A stretch of DNA of 64,000 nucleotides from a bacterium (GTDB taxonomy: Bacteria; Sumerlaeota; Sumerlaeia; SLMS01; JAHLLQ01): NCBI GenBank assembly GCA_020444065.1, contig JAHLLQ010000011.1:36525-100524 (forward strand), in the 5' to 3' direction. The notes below the pieces were generated by a model. It worked only from the letters and a program-made list of their open reading frames with translations. It was not told the DNA's origin and ran no database searches. This document shows, piece by piece, positions 1-8,332 of this stretch (its first letter is position 1; every line of letters begins with the position of its first letter). Both the position numbers and the translations under genes were made by a program.

Positions 1-501
1 CATTGAGCCTCCGAGAAGCTCGCCAGCGGCACTCAACACATCGACCTTGCCGATGCCACCGTAGAGGAACGCGAGACTGATTAGGGGCAAAGCGCACAGC
101 AGCGCCAACGCGACATAGAAGACCGTCGAGAGGAAGCACCCCATGATGTACATCCAGGGGGTAATCGTCGTTACGCGCAAGAAATCGAACGTCTTCTTTT
201 CCTTCTCACCCGTGGTCATACCGGCCGTGATGGTCGGAGCGATGATCAGAACGAGGAGCATCTGAATACTCGTGATCCAGCGGTAAAGTCGCTGGCCCGT
301 ATCTGCCATCTGGGCGAGAGCCTCCTGCGTCATCTCCTGGTTCGAAATGGAGAAACTCGCCAGCAACACCAGCATGCTCGTGATGGTCATCAGGATGATG
401 TAGCCGATCATGCTGTAGATCAGTGCCTTGCCCCGCATGCGGCGGCGCAGTTCACGCGTCAGGATCGGATTATCGAAGACGTTCTGCAGGAAGGCCTTCA
501 T
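1..501 (-). CDS. ABC-2 type transporter permease, N-terminal part (cut by window edge)
   Basis: The first 167 codons of an integral membrane protein that continues past the left edge. The N-terminus contains 'NPILTRELRRRMRGKALI', a cytoplasmic segment typical of ABC-2 family permeases. A hydrophobic helix follows at about residues 28-50, and further helices lie at about 76-95 and 116-145. The conserved 'TAGMTTGEKEKKTFDFL' stretch lies between helices, as in ABC-2 exporters. The start ATG (complement of 499-501) sits only 24 nt after the stop of the subtilase gene, and a GAGGAG stretch lies in that gap, so the two may be co-transcribed. The ATPase partner and substrate are not visible. Confidence 0.8.
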   Translation of the reverse strand, partial: MKAFLQNVFDNPILTRELRRRMRGKALIYSMIGYIILMTITSMLVLLASFSISNQEMTQEALAQMADTGQRLYRWITSIQMLLVLIIAPTITAGMTTGEKEKKTFDFLRVTTITPWMYIMGCFLSTVFYVALALLCALPLISLAFLYGGIGKVDVLSAAGELLGGSM

Positions 502-525
502 CGGCGGCTCTGGTCTCCTCTTCTT

Positions 526-2586
526 TCAGTCCCTGCGCCAATCTTCTACAGAGGTCTTTCCTGTATTGTTGATCTGGCCGGTGATGGCAAGGGCGAACCC
601 TTGTGGACCCTCCGGAATGTTCTCTGCCGAAACTCGAATCGTCCAGTCGCCAGCCATTGGCGTGAGGCGAACCTGCTCAACATTGTTCTTCTCGTCAGCC
701 GCCCCTCCCGAGACCGAAACACCGCCTGAGAAGACATTGCCCAGATAAGTTGTGGCGTCTGGCGATTCGACCTCCAGATTCAGATCATTGATCCAAACCT
801 GTGCAGCACTGTGCAGTGCCGGCGGATCTGCCCAGACCAGGGTGACATTGAGCGGTTCCGCCGTTCCTTGAACCTCAACGGTGAATTCGCGCGTCTCCCC
901 CGTTTCCATTCCCTGAGCATTCCACACATCGACAATTTCCAGCCGCCGCGCATCTCCGCTGAAGTACAACGAATTGTCCAAGAGCAACCGCCCCCAACCT
1001 TCCCGGTCGCCTGGAAAGCCCGACACGCCAGTCATGTCTACGGTGCTGTTGAGGAGGACGGCTTTGATTAATGAACCCGTCGGGATGTACTCATCCGCGG
1101 TATTTGCAGCCCCCGAGGGATAGAAGCCCTCCATGAAGTATTGTCGCACAAGTGCCGCATTTCCAGCGATCGCCGGCGCTGACATACTGGTTCCAGACAC
1201 CTCCAGAAGGCCACACTCGCTTGTGATGCCGGCGCTTTGAATGAACCTGCCAGGCGCACCGATCTCGGGCTTGCGACGACCATCATCGGTTGGTCCGCTA
1301 CCGCCATAAGCGATCGAATCCTGGCTGGGGTTCTGGTACGTGGCAAATGTCGAGAGGCAGTTCTTTGCATTCTCTGGAGACTTCAATCCCGGCAAATTCG
1401 TCGCGGCAAAGACTACGAATGAATCCTCATTCTCCCAACTGAACTGGTCGATATCGCGGCACCAGTACGTGTAGTTCGTGCGGCTGTCGTCGCCCCAGGA
1501 GTTGGAGTGGATGAATGCCCCATCGCTCTTCGCGCGCAGGAACGCTGCAAGCAATGTCGAGGGAGTGTCGAGATAACCTGCGACGTCAAGATCAAGCCCG
1601 TGAGCCAGCCGCGCAGCATAGGCGTGACCCACACCGATTGTGCTTCCGTTCTCCAGCGATCCCGCGATGGTACCGGCGGTATGAGTACCATGATATTCGG
1701 AAGCCTGGGGTTCGTAGTAGGCGACAATCTTCCTGTGTGACGGGCCTGGAATGTTGCCATTCAGAGTGTCCTCGAAGAAGCAAGAGTCCATGTCGATCTC
1801 GCCGTCCAGATGCCCGATGATCTGGCCTTCGCCGTGCAGTCCCTGATTCCAGATCGGCAGGGATCCGCTGACATTCGACTGAAGAACCCATTCCGTCGTG
1901 TTGTTGCGGCGAGTCAGAACGGGCGCCCGCTCAATCCATTGAACCTCGTCGAGCGACGCCAGCGCAGGAATGTCCCCGGGATCGATGCGACACAGGAGCC
2001 GCGCTCCTTCGCCGGCCGCGTTGAATGGCTTCACCGATTGCGCACCAAGCCGATCGAGTTCTGCACGGAGGCGCGCAGCACTCTCGCCCTTCCAGAGCCC
2101 GATCTCCAGATCGATTAGCTCGGTCGATTCCAGCTTCAGGAGATCGGGAGCGACTCGGAAGGCCGGCTGATACTCACCCAGCCAGCGGGTTCGCTGGTTC
2201 TGCAGTACCTTGTTTGTGGCGTCCGGCGGCAGTTGGACGACTAATGCATCTTCCGGCAAGTAGCCGAGAATTCGCCCGCCCAGCCCCTCGATTTCCTGAC
2301 GCGCAGAGGCATCGATCTGTCCCTGGAATTGCAGGATCATCGCCTTAGGTGCATCCGATTCGACTGCACGCTCTGCTGTCTGGAATCCCCTGAAGGAAGG
2401 GACGGAGTGCACAGGATCAAACTCCGCTGCCAGGAGGCGAAGGGGCTTCCCCGGCTCCTCGGAACGAGCCGCAGACCCCAGCGACAATAACAGGATGATG
2501 AGTAGCAAAGAGGTGGAGATGAGGGGAACTCTGGAGAATCGCAACGCTTTAGGCACCTCGGGATTCGATTGAACTCTCTTGTTCAT
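526..2586 (-). CDS. Secreted subtilisin-family (S8) serine protease
   Basis: A predicted exported endopeptidase of about 686 residues. The chosen start gives a basic N-terminus followed by a hydrophobic signal segment ('LISTSLLLIILLLSLGSAA'). An upstream ATG at 2625 adds 13 residues and cannot be excluded, since neither start has a clear ribosome site. The N-terminal third looks like a prodomain. The catalytic triad is visible as Asp in 'HLDGEIDMD', His in 'YHGTHTAGTIAG' and Ser in 'SGTSMSAPAIAG'. The C-terminus ('NVTLVWADPP', 'INDLNLEV') resembles the beta-sandwich P-like domain found after many bacterial subtilases. Probable function is extracellular protein degradation, and the substrate is unknown. 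Confidence 0.9.
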   Translation of the reverse strand: MNKRVQSNPEVPKALRFSRVPLISTSLLLIILLLSLGSAARSEEPGKPLRLLAAEFDPVHSVPSFRGFQTAERAVESDAPKAMILQFQGQIDASARQEIEGLGGRILGYLPEDALVVQLPPDATNKVLQNQRTRWLGEYQPAFRVAPDLLKLESTELIDLEIGLWKGESAARLRAELDRLGAQSVKPFNAAGEGARLLCRIDPGDIPALASLDEVQWIERAPVLTRRNNTTEWVLQSNVSGSLPIWNQGLHGEGQIIGHLDGEIDMDSCFFEDTLNGNIPGPSHRKIVAYYEPQASEYHGTHTAGTIAGSLENGSTIGVGHAYAARLAHGLDLDVAGYLDTPSTLLAAFLRAKSDGAFIHSNSWGDDSRTNYTYWCRDIDQFSWENEDSFVVFAATNLPGLKSPENAKNCLSTFATYQNPSQDSIAYGGSGPTDDGRRKPEIGAPGRFIQSAGITSECGLLEVSGTSMSAPAIAGNAALVRQYFMEGFYPSGAANTADEYIPTGSLIKAVLLNSTVDMTGVSGFPGDREGWGRLLLDNSLYFSGDARRLEIVDVWNAQGMETGETREFTVEVQGTAEPLNVTLVWADPPALHSAAQVWINDLNLEVESPDATTYLGNVFSGGVSVSGGAADEKNNVEQVRLTPMAGDWTIRVSAENIPEGPQGFALAITGQINNTGKTSVEDWRRD

Positions 2587-2664
2587 GATGCCTGTCGGCT
2601 CCGACAAGTCGAAAGGTGACAACATTCCGTAATAATTGTGAATCTTGTGTCACACACAAAGGAA

Positions 2665-2700
2665 AGCCGGGCCGGAGAATGACCCTAATCCGGCCCGGCT
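2665..2700 (-). terminator. Strong hairpin terminator
   Basis: A perfect 12-bp stem (2665-2676 with 2689-2700) and a 12-nt loop lie just after the stop of the sigma-like gene at 2738. On the minus strand the stem is followed by TTTCCTTT, so it reads as an intrinsic terminator separating that gene from the protease. Confidence 0.8.
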
Positions 2701-2737
2701 TGGTTCTAGTTGGAGGTGAGGACGCAAAGACGAGAGA

Positions 2738-3832
2738 CTAGACCTTGGCCGCCGGCGGTCGTTGCTCCGACTCGCTTCCTCGCTCCATCTTCTGCCAGCC
2801 CTCTCGCAGGGCTACGGCACACTCGTCGATATCTTTCTTCACCTGGTCCTCGCTTCGATTCTGGATCATCGCAATCTCATAGATATCGAAGCCCTCGACG
2901 CGGTTCAGGAAGAACGCGGAACGCGCTTTGGCGTGGAAATTCGCCAGGTACTTCAAGATGACCCGATGCTCTTCTACGTCGGAGAGCTGGTGTTCCGGAT
3001 CGATGGCGTGCTCGTCGATCAGCACGTCTTCCATCCGCAGCGCTGCGAACGGCTGGTAGTACTCCACCTCTTCCTCTTCCGGCTGTCCCATTCGCTTGCG
3101 CTCGATCTCCTCGGGAGCCGGCTGCTCGATCGACATGACGCTGGAATTCTCCGGCTTCTGCCTTGTGATCTCGTCGGTCAGAATTGCATCGATGTAGCGG
3201 AACAGCTTCGTCTCAAGCACTTCCGGGTCCGTCAACACCTGGCCGTTACGCTCGGCAATCTGAACGATCGCCTGATCGACCAGGTCATCCGGTGTGACGT
3301 AGTCGGCCGAAACTTCTCCGGCCAGTTCCGCAGTGCGGATCAACTCGCGGGCGTGATTATAGAGAGGGCCCAACAGCGGACGCAGTCGCGCGAAGAGCGG
3401 GCTCGTATCCGGCTGCATCTTCATGGCCTCTTCGAGCAGAGCCTCTTCGGTGCTTGCGACCTCCTTCGCGAAGTTAGAAAAAGCCTTCTTCTCGGAGGTC
3501 CGCTTCCGGCTGAGGTGCTCCTTGCGAATCTTAGCTGTGGAGCGCCGAAGTTCCTTCTTCAGCGCCGCCTCAGAACTGCTGACGAGTTGGCGAGTGTCCG
3601 AAGAGTCCTTCTGGACCACAATATGGTGATCCGGAAGCTGGAGGCTGAGCGTGAGGTGGTAGGTGGGGTGTTCTTTCTTTCCGGCGACTGACAACCGGGC
3701 GCGCAACATTGGCAGATCGGGTCCAGTTCGGCCAAGACGGCGCTTTATCGAGGGAAGAGAGTCTTGCAGGTCATGTTCTACGGCTTTCCGAACTCGAGTT
3801 TCTACTCCAGGGGCGGCCATAATCAGTTTCAT
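2738..3832 (-). CDS. HPF/RaiA-like domain fused to a sigma-70-like protein
   Basis: A 364-residue protein with an unusual architecture. Residues about 5-110 resemble the ribosome-hibernation factor fold (HPF/RaiA), with alternating hydrophobic beta strands ('TYHLTLSLQLPDHHIVVQ'), then an amphipathic helix and a basic tail ('ELRRSTAKIRKEH'). Residues about 150-215 resemble a sigma region 2-type helical segment. Residues about 290-350 resemble region 4 ('ARSAFFLNRVEGFDIYEIAM', then 'SEDQVKKDIDECAVALREGW'). The ribosome site GAGGAAGG precedes the ATG. Known sigma factors do not usually carry an HPF domain, so a role linking translation state to transcription is inference. It could instead be a ribosome-binding protein with a degenerate sigma fold. 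Confidence 0.6.
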   Translation of the reverse strand: MKLIMAAPGVETRVRKAVEHDLQDSLPSIKRRLGRTGPDLPMLRARLSVAGKKEHPTYHLTLSLQLPDHHIVVQKDSSDTRQLVSSSEAALKKELRRSTAKIRKEHLSRKRTSEKKAFSNFAKEVASTEEALLEEAMKMQPDTSPLFARLRPLLGPLYNHARELIRTAELAGEVSADYVTPDDLVDQAIVQIAERNGQVLTDPEVLETKLFRYIDAILTDEITRQKPENSSVMSIEQPAPEEIERKRMGQPEEEEVEYYQPFAALRMEDVLIDEHAIDPEHQLSDVEEHRVILKYLANFHAKARSAFFLNRVEGFDIYEIAMIQNRSEDQVKKDIDECAVALREGWQKMERGSESEQRPPAAKV

Positions 3833-3859
3833 ATTGCCCTTCCTCGTTGATGGTTTGGT

Positions 3860-3902
3860 GGGGCAGTCTCTCCTTTTTCGGGGTCATTTTTTGTACTGCC
3901 CC
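3860..3902. other. Inverted repeat in the leader of the HPF/sigma-like gene
   Basis: GGGGCAGT at 3860-3867 is matched exactly by ACTGCCCC at 3895-3902, with a 27-nt AT-rich loop. It lies 28-70 nt before the start codon at 3832, inside the likely 5' leader or promoter. It could be a leader hairpin or a protein-binding site, and no known family is recognised. The rest of 3903-4057 shows no gene. Confidence 0.4.
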
Positions 3903-4057
3903 TATCGAAAGAATCTACTCATTCCACCCCCGGATGCAAAGAGAAAAAGACAATGGCGAAAGTTGTCAGGTTCCGGTTGATTCCTTTCATCTGTCTCCGT
4001 AATCCTTTACAATTGTGGGCGTAGAGTCCGTGGATTCTGTCGCATCTGTAGTATGGC

Positions 4058-4094
4058 AAAAAGAGGACCGGCGGAGGACTGCTCCCCCGCCGGT
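4058..4094 (-). terminator. Intrinsic terminator of the FG-GAP gene
   Basis: An 8-bp GC stem (ACCGGCGG at 4067-4074 with CCGCCGGT at 4087-4094) is followed on the minus strand by CCTCTTTTTG. It sits 27 nt after the stop codon of the FG-GAP protein. Confidence 0.8.
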
Positions 4095-4120
4095 TCCGGA
4101 CAGTGCTCTGGCTGCAGGAT

Positions 4121-6418
4121 TTACTGCTGGTAGTAGACGATCAGCTTGTCGATAACCAGGATCGCGAGGTCCGGATTGCCATCGCCGTTCAGGTCATCTG
4201 CGGCAAATTGTCTCGGCTCCGGCGAAGCGTCCATGTTCACCCGGCGGGCAATTGTGGACTCGCTCTCGAACACGCGGAATTCGTAGAGCGAAGTCAGAGT
4301 CAGGTCCGAACCCCGTCCGGCGCGCTCCAGGTTGAAGAATTCGAGCCTCTTCTCACGCATCTCGACGCAGACAATCTGGGGGTGATTGGGATTCCCAAGT
4401 AGAGGTATCGCCCGAACAAGGCCGTATCCCCCGTCCTCGATTTCCGTCTCGTAGCTGTCTATCGTCTCCAGGTCCCCATTCATGACGCGCGAGTACAGAA
4501 CAGCGATTCGATCCAGCGCCACAAGAACCAGATCGTCCCGCTTGTCGCCGTCGAGATCGAAGGCTTCCATGCGCCGATAGTTGACGTCTCCGAGTTCGAT
4601 CTCCCGCAGGAGTTCGTAGCTCTTCTTGCCCTTCTTGACGCCATGGATCGAGAGGATGCCGTTTCCAACGTCGAGCATCGCCACCTCGCGACTCCCATCC
4701 CCTCGCAGATCAGCCACAGCCGCCGCCCTAAGGCGCGTCCGATTGTTCCGCCCATTGAACTGCTGTGCGATGTGAACGCTGCCGTCCTCCTCCAGGTAGA
4801 ACGCCCGCACATAATCGTCCTTCACGCACATCACGAGCGGCCTGTCCTCGCCCTTCAATTGCGCCGCAAAAAGTTGGCTGGGATTGGTGTCCGCCAGAAG
4901 CCCCGAGAGGATTCCGCGAACTTCACGCTTCGTGAAGTGTCCGTCCTTGGTCTGCATGAGGAGCAGCGGCGATTCATACTCGAAGTGCAGGATGATGTCC
5001 TCACGTCCATCCCGATCCAAATCCGCGATGGTCATCCCCTCGGGAGCTTCCGCATCATCCTCCAGGACGTAGACTTCTTCAGCGGCGGGAACCGAGTCGG
5101 CCGTCGGATCGAAGTCCTTGTAGACGACGATACTCTTCTTTTCCTCGGCGTCTTCCTGAACCACCAGCAGATCCGGAGTGCTGTTCTTCTCCGAGTGGAG
5201 AATCCCGGCGGCCAACGGCTGGGCGTCGAGAGCCAGCGGACGTGGGAATCCGAGGCGATTATCCTTGTCCTTATCGACCATCGCGACCCCGAGTGCGTTC
5301 TCATCTTCGCTCAGCACAACGAGCGGCGCAGCAGTGCCACGCTCGACCGGCCAGGGCAGAATTTGATCCATGCCTTCCAAAGATGGTACGGTTTCCGGCA
5401 CGAGCGCTCCCGTTCGCGTCTGGCTGAGCAGCCTCAAGGATGCCGAATTTGGCATTGCTGCGACGAGATCCTCGCGCCCGTCGCCATCGACGTCTGCCAC
5501 GGCCGAGAAGGTGTCCTGATCCCATGTGCTGGGATCGAAACCGACAAATCGAGGATCGCTGATGGAGAGCGTGGACTCTCCATCGACATGGTCTTCCATC
5601 GGCTCGGCCATCTGCATGATGACCAGGTGCCGCGTCTTGTTGTGAATGGCCGCGATTTTTGCGCGCTCGCGCGGCATTGGAACCATGTCCACGGAACGCA
5701 GCAGACTCGTCTCCAGACTGAACTCTGCCGGAAAATCCCCCGTGGCCGATTGGAGTCGAACCATCAAGTGGTTGTATGAATCGCCGGGCTGGAAGATGAT
5801 GTCGTTCTTCCCATCGCCGTCGATATCGGCGATCATCGGCGGGTCGGAGACCTGTCCAGTCGTGTAGAACGTCTCAACGGGCTCCAGCGAGATCCCTCGC
5901 GTTCCCGCCTGAAGAATCTGCATCTTCTTGCCGACGACCAGCAGGACATCTTCCCGCCCGTCCCCGTTGAGTTCCCCAAGCGTGAGATGATCGGCTTTCA
6001 GATCGGTCATTTCACCGCGCTGCAACCGTCCCTCATCTGTCTGGTACATGACAACCAGGCTGGCCGGCGCCTCGGCCATCAGCAGATCAGTCCGTCCGTC
6101 ACCGTTGACGTCTGCGGCGATCATCGACTGCACGAGACCATCCAGAGTGATCTCTTCCTTGGTGAAGGGGGCCGCCTCGTTGTCCTCGCTCTGATAGAGA
6201 ATTTCCAGCAGACCGGCGTCGTTCGATACGGATGCAATGTCCATGTGGCCGTCGCCGTTCAAATCGGCAACGGTTAGTCCCAGACTACGGCGATAGGCGT
6301 CGTAAATGTGCGGCCCATCCAGGTGGAACTCCACGGCGGATTCCGGCGCCGCCCAGCCGGCAACGGTGAGCGCGCTTGCAAGGGCAAGGGATTTAAGGAC
6401 TATTCGATTTGAGAGCAT
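4121..6418 (-). CDS. Secreted FG-GAP/VCBS repeat protein
   Basis: A 765-residue exported protein with a signal peptide ('SLALASALTVAGWAAPES'). Its body is built from repeated calcium-binding loops of the form D-x-[ND]-G-D-G-x-x-D: 'DLNGDGHMD', 'DVNGDGRTD', 'ELNGDGRED', 'DIDGDGKND', 'DVDGDGRED', 'DLDRDGRED', 'DLDGDKRDD' and 'DLNGDGNPD'. Such repeats fold as integrin-type beta-propeller blades and usually serve adhesion or ligand binding outside the cell. The eight clear loops are spread over the whole length, which suggests one or two propellers. No catalytic domain or C-terminal anchor was recognised. It is monocistronic, with its own terminator downstream. Confidence 0.85.
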   Translation of the reverse strand: MLSNRIVLKSLALASALTVAGWAAPESAVEFHLDGPHIYDAYRRSLGLTVADLNGDGHMDIASVSNDAGLLEILYQSEDNEAAPFTKEEITLDGLVQSMIAADVNGDGRTDLLMAEAPASLVVMYQTDEGRLQRGEMTDLKADHLTLGELNGDGREDVLLVVGKKMQILQAGTRGISLEPVETFYTTGQVSDPPMIADIDGDGKNDIIFQPGDSYNHLMVRLQSATGDFPAEFSLETSLLRSVDMVPMPRERAKIAAIHNKTRHLVIMQMAEPMEDHVDGESTLSISDPRFVGFDPSTWDQDTFSAVADVDGDGREDLVAAMPNSASLRLLSQTRTGALVPETVPSLEGMDQILPWPVERGTAAPLVVLSEDENALGVAMVDKDKDNRLGFPRPLALDAQPLAAGILHSEKNSTPDLLVVQEDAEEKKSIVVYKDFDPTADSVPAAEEVYVLEDDAEAPEGMTIADLDRDGREDIILHFEYESPLLLMQTKDGHFTKREVRGILSGLLADTNPSQLFAAQLKGEDRPLVMCVKDDYVRAFYLEEDGSVHIAQQFNGRNNRTRLRAAAVADLRGDGSREVAMLDVGNGILSIHGVKKGKKSYELLREIELGDVNYRRMEAFDLDGDKRDDLVLVALDRIAVLYSRVMNGDLETIDSYETEIEDGGYGLVRAIPLLGNPNHPQIVCVEMREKRLEFFNLERAGRGSDLTLTSLYEFRVFESESTIARRVNMDASPEPRQFAADDLNGDGNPDLAILVIDKLIVYYQQ

Positions 6419-6513
6419 AGTGGGTGACCTTCGGAGATTGGGGCCACGCCCCGACCGTAAGATGACTCAGCCTACCCGGTAACGGCGACAGCGCGGCAAT
6501 GGAAAATGAAAAT

Positions 6514-6537
6514 CCCAGGGGCGCAGAGGCCCCTGGG
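6514..6537 (-). terminator. Intrinsic terminator
   Basis: A 9-bp stem (CCCAGGGGC at 6514-6522 with GCCCCTGGG at 6529-6537) is followed on the minus strand by ATTTTCATTTTCC. It lies 27 nt past the stop of the gene ending at 6565. Confidence 0.85.
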
Positions 6538-6564
6538 AAGACGAATCCTATGGTTTGGCGGCGG

Positions 6565-7272
6565 TCACTCGTCGCTTGCCGGTCGCGTGTCGGAGGGCGG
6601 CCAATTGGAGGGCGGCCAGTTCTTGCGGCGCTCTTTGTCGGCGCGGCGGTCACCACCAAAGCGGCGGTTCTTGAAGATCACCTCAACACGTTCCCGTCGA
6701 TCTTGCCCGGAGCGACGGTCCTGCCCAGTGCGGCGCTCTGTCACCCCATCCCACGTGCCGTCGGGCCGCGTGCCGGGTCTTGGGCCCGGGGCAGCGGGAG
6801 CTTCTGCCGGTGTCTGAGGGGCAACTTCTACGGCAACGGGGGTCGGTGCCGCTGCCGGTTCCTCTTCTTCAGCGGGTGCGGGTGTTACGCCCTTGGGGGC
6901 AGGAGATCGGAATTCCTGGGGCTCGTGATCGTGAGACTCACGGATGAACTTCCGCTTCAACATCTCCTTCTGCTTCTCTTCCAGCTCCCGCATCCGATTC
7001 CGATCGGTCTCGATCGTCGGACGGTACTCGACTTTGCCCTGGCCGATAGCAGCGAGGAACTTCTCTTCGCCGTTTTGCCGGAGATAGTTCAGGACAGCCG
7101 CATATTGATCATCCGGGTATCCAGGGTCCGTGATCCCCATGCGGCGGAGCAGGCGCTGCATGCCGCCTTGCTTGAGCAACTCGGCGTAGATCGTCTCCGA
7201 CAACTCGTAGCCGAATTCGCGGAAGTAGTTGTGGACTGCCGATCGAATCTGTTGGTCCGATCCGGGACTCAT
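6565..7272 (-). CDS. Hypothetical protein with Pro/Ala linker and repeated DRR tail
   Basis: About 235 residues, function not recognised. The start is the ATG at 7272, preceded by AGGAG 11 nt upstream. A TTG at 7347 would extend it by 25 residues without a good site. Residues about 1-90 are helical ('IRSAVHNYFREFGYELSETI'). A charged helix ('RMRELEEKQKEMLKRKF') follows, then a Pro/Ala/Glu-rich disordered linker. The basic C-terminus repeats 'TGQDRRSGQDRR' and 'FGGDRRADKERRKN'. Repeats of the type ERR-x-DRR occur at the ends of several bacterial signalling proteins, but no named domain can be assigned. The tail may bind nucleic acid or acidic surfaces, which is inference. Confidence 0.65.
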   Translation of the reverse strand: MSPGSDQQIRSAVHNYFREFGYELSETIYAELLKQGGMQRLLRRMGITDPGYPDDQYAAVLNYLRQNGEEKFLAAIGQGKVEYRPTIETDRNRMRELEEKQKEMLKRKFIRESHDHEPQEFRSPAPKGVTPAPAEEEEPAAAPTPVAVEVAPQTPAEAPAAPGPRPGTRPDGTWDGVTERRTGQDRRSGQDRRERVEVIFKNRRFGGDRRADKERRKNWPPSNWPPSDTRPASDE

Positions 7273-7394
7273 ATCGTCGCGCTCCTGGGCCTTCGGGGGA
7301 AAAGCAGGCAGAAGGCATCTAGCAATTTGTTCGGGAGCTATGTTCAATCGCGACAGGTGCCGATGTCAAATCCCATTGGACGTTCGAAGCGATC

Positions 7395-7739
7395 TCAAGT
7401 GTCGTCCGGGAGGATCTCATCCTGGAGCTCGCCGGCGTCGGCAACACTCTCGCCCGAGACGTCCTCCAGCTCCAGCAGGTCCTGGCGAGTCTTTGCCATG
7501 TATTCGCGGCGACGCTGACGGTACTCGTCTGCGCTCATCTTCATCTGCGGATTCTGTTCGCCGGCCCTGATCTCTTCGAAGAGTTTCTCGATGAAGGGAA
7601 CGCACCACCCGCAGCCCGTCCCGGCCCCGAAACACTCGGAGCACTGAGACGGCACCTGCGGATTGTTCAAACGGATGAACTTGGCGACTTTTTGAAACGG
7701 AACGTGGAAGCAGACACACAATTCCGTGGGGGATTCCAT
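7395..7739 (-). CDS. BFD-like [2Fe-2S] domain protein
   Basis: A 114-residue protein with the cysteine pattern of bacterioferritin-associated ferredoxin-like domains: Cys8-x-Cys10 ('CVCFHV'), a second pair Cys33-x2-Cys36, and 'GTGCGWC' with Cys43 and Cys46. In this family four such cysteines bind one [2Fe-2S] cluster; the extra pair here is notable. The C-terminal half is a charged helix without cysteines. The gene starts 5 nt after the stop of the acidic TPR gene, so the two form an operon. A role in electron transfer or iron handling is family knowledge, and the partner is unknown. Confidence 0.75.
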   Translation of the reverse strand: MESPTELCVCFHVPFQKVAKFIRLNNPQVPSQCSECFGAGTGCGWCVPFIEKLFEEIRAGEQNPQMKMSADEYRQRRREYMAKTRQDLLELEDVSGESVADAGELQDEILPDDT

Positions 7740-7744
7740 GCGGT

Positions 7745-8332
7745 TCAGTCTTCCGCCTGGCCGCGGGCCTCGTCGAGGGCCTGGACGATTTCATCCTGAT
7801 CAGAATTGATTTCGAGCGAACGTTCCCAGCACTCGATGGCCGAGTCCGGATTGTCCAGGACCATGAACAGCGCGCCCTGACCATTCAGAGCCGGGTAGTA
7901 TTCTTCTTCCAACGACAGGGCCGCATCGAAGGCATTCTGTGCCTCCTCGTAGAAACCGACCAGATCGTCGTCGTCTTCCCAGTTCGGATTATCCTCGAGA
8001 CCATCGGTGAACATCATCAAGGCCGTCTGGCCGAGATGGTAGAGGGCGAGCGGATTCTCTGGGAAACGCTCGCTGGCTTCCCGGAAAAGGTCGAGGGCCT
8101 CTTGATACTCGCCTTCCTCGATCAGGGCTTCGCCCTCCTCGATCAGCGATTCAAGGTCATCCTCTTCGTCTTCGGCATCCGCATCATCGTCTCCGAATTC
8201 GAACTCGTCGTCCTCTTCAAACTCGTCGTCCTCGAAGTCGTCACCCTCGAACTCGTCGTCTTCATCTTCGAAGCCGTCGATCCAGCCAGAGGATTCCTCT
8301 TCCTCATCTTCCCATGGGGGGGGACAGACCAT
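7745..8332 (-). CDS. TPR protein with very acidic N-terminus
   Basis: A 195-residue protein. Residues about 8-65 are almost entirely Asp/Glu with aromatic residues ('DEFEGDDFEDDEFEEDDEFE'), a low-complexity acidic stretch. The rest holds about three tetratricopeptide-type repeats ('EEGEYQEALDLFREASERFP', 'NPLALYHLGQTALM', 'YYPALNGQGALFMVLDNPDS'). TPRs mediate protein contacts. The acidic arm could mimic nucleic acid or bind a basic partner, for example the DRR-tailed protein encoded just downstream, but this is inference. It heads a two-gene operon with the BFD-like protein. No signal peptide is present, so it should be cytoplasmic. Confidence 0.75.
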   Translation of the reverse strand: MVCPPPWEDEEEESSGWIDGFEDEDDEFEGDDFEDDEFEEDDEFEFGDDDADAEDEEDDLESLIEEGEALIEEGEYQEALDLFREASERFPENPLALYHLGQTALMMFTDGLEDNPNWEDDDDLVGFYEEAQNAFDAALSLEEEYYPALNGQGALFMVLDNPDSAIECWERSLEINSDQDEIVQALDEARGQAED

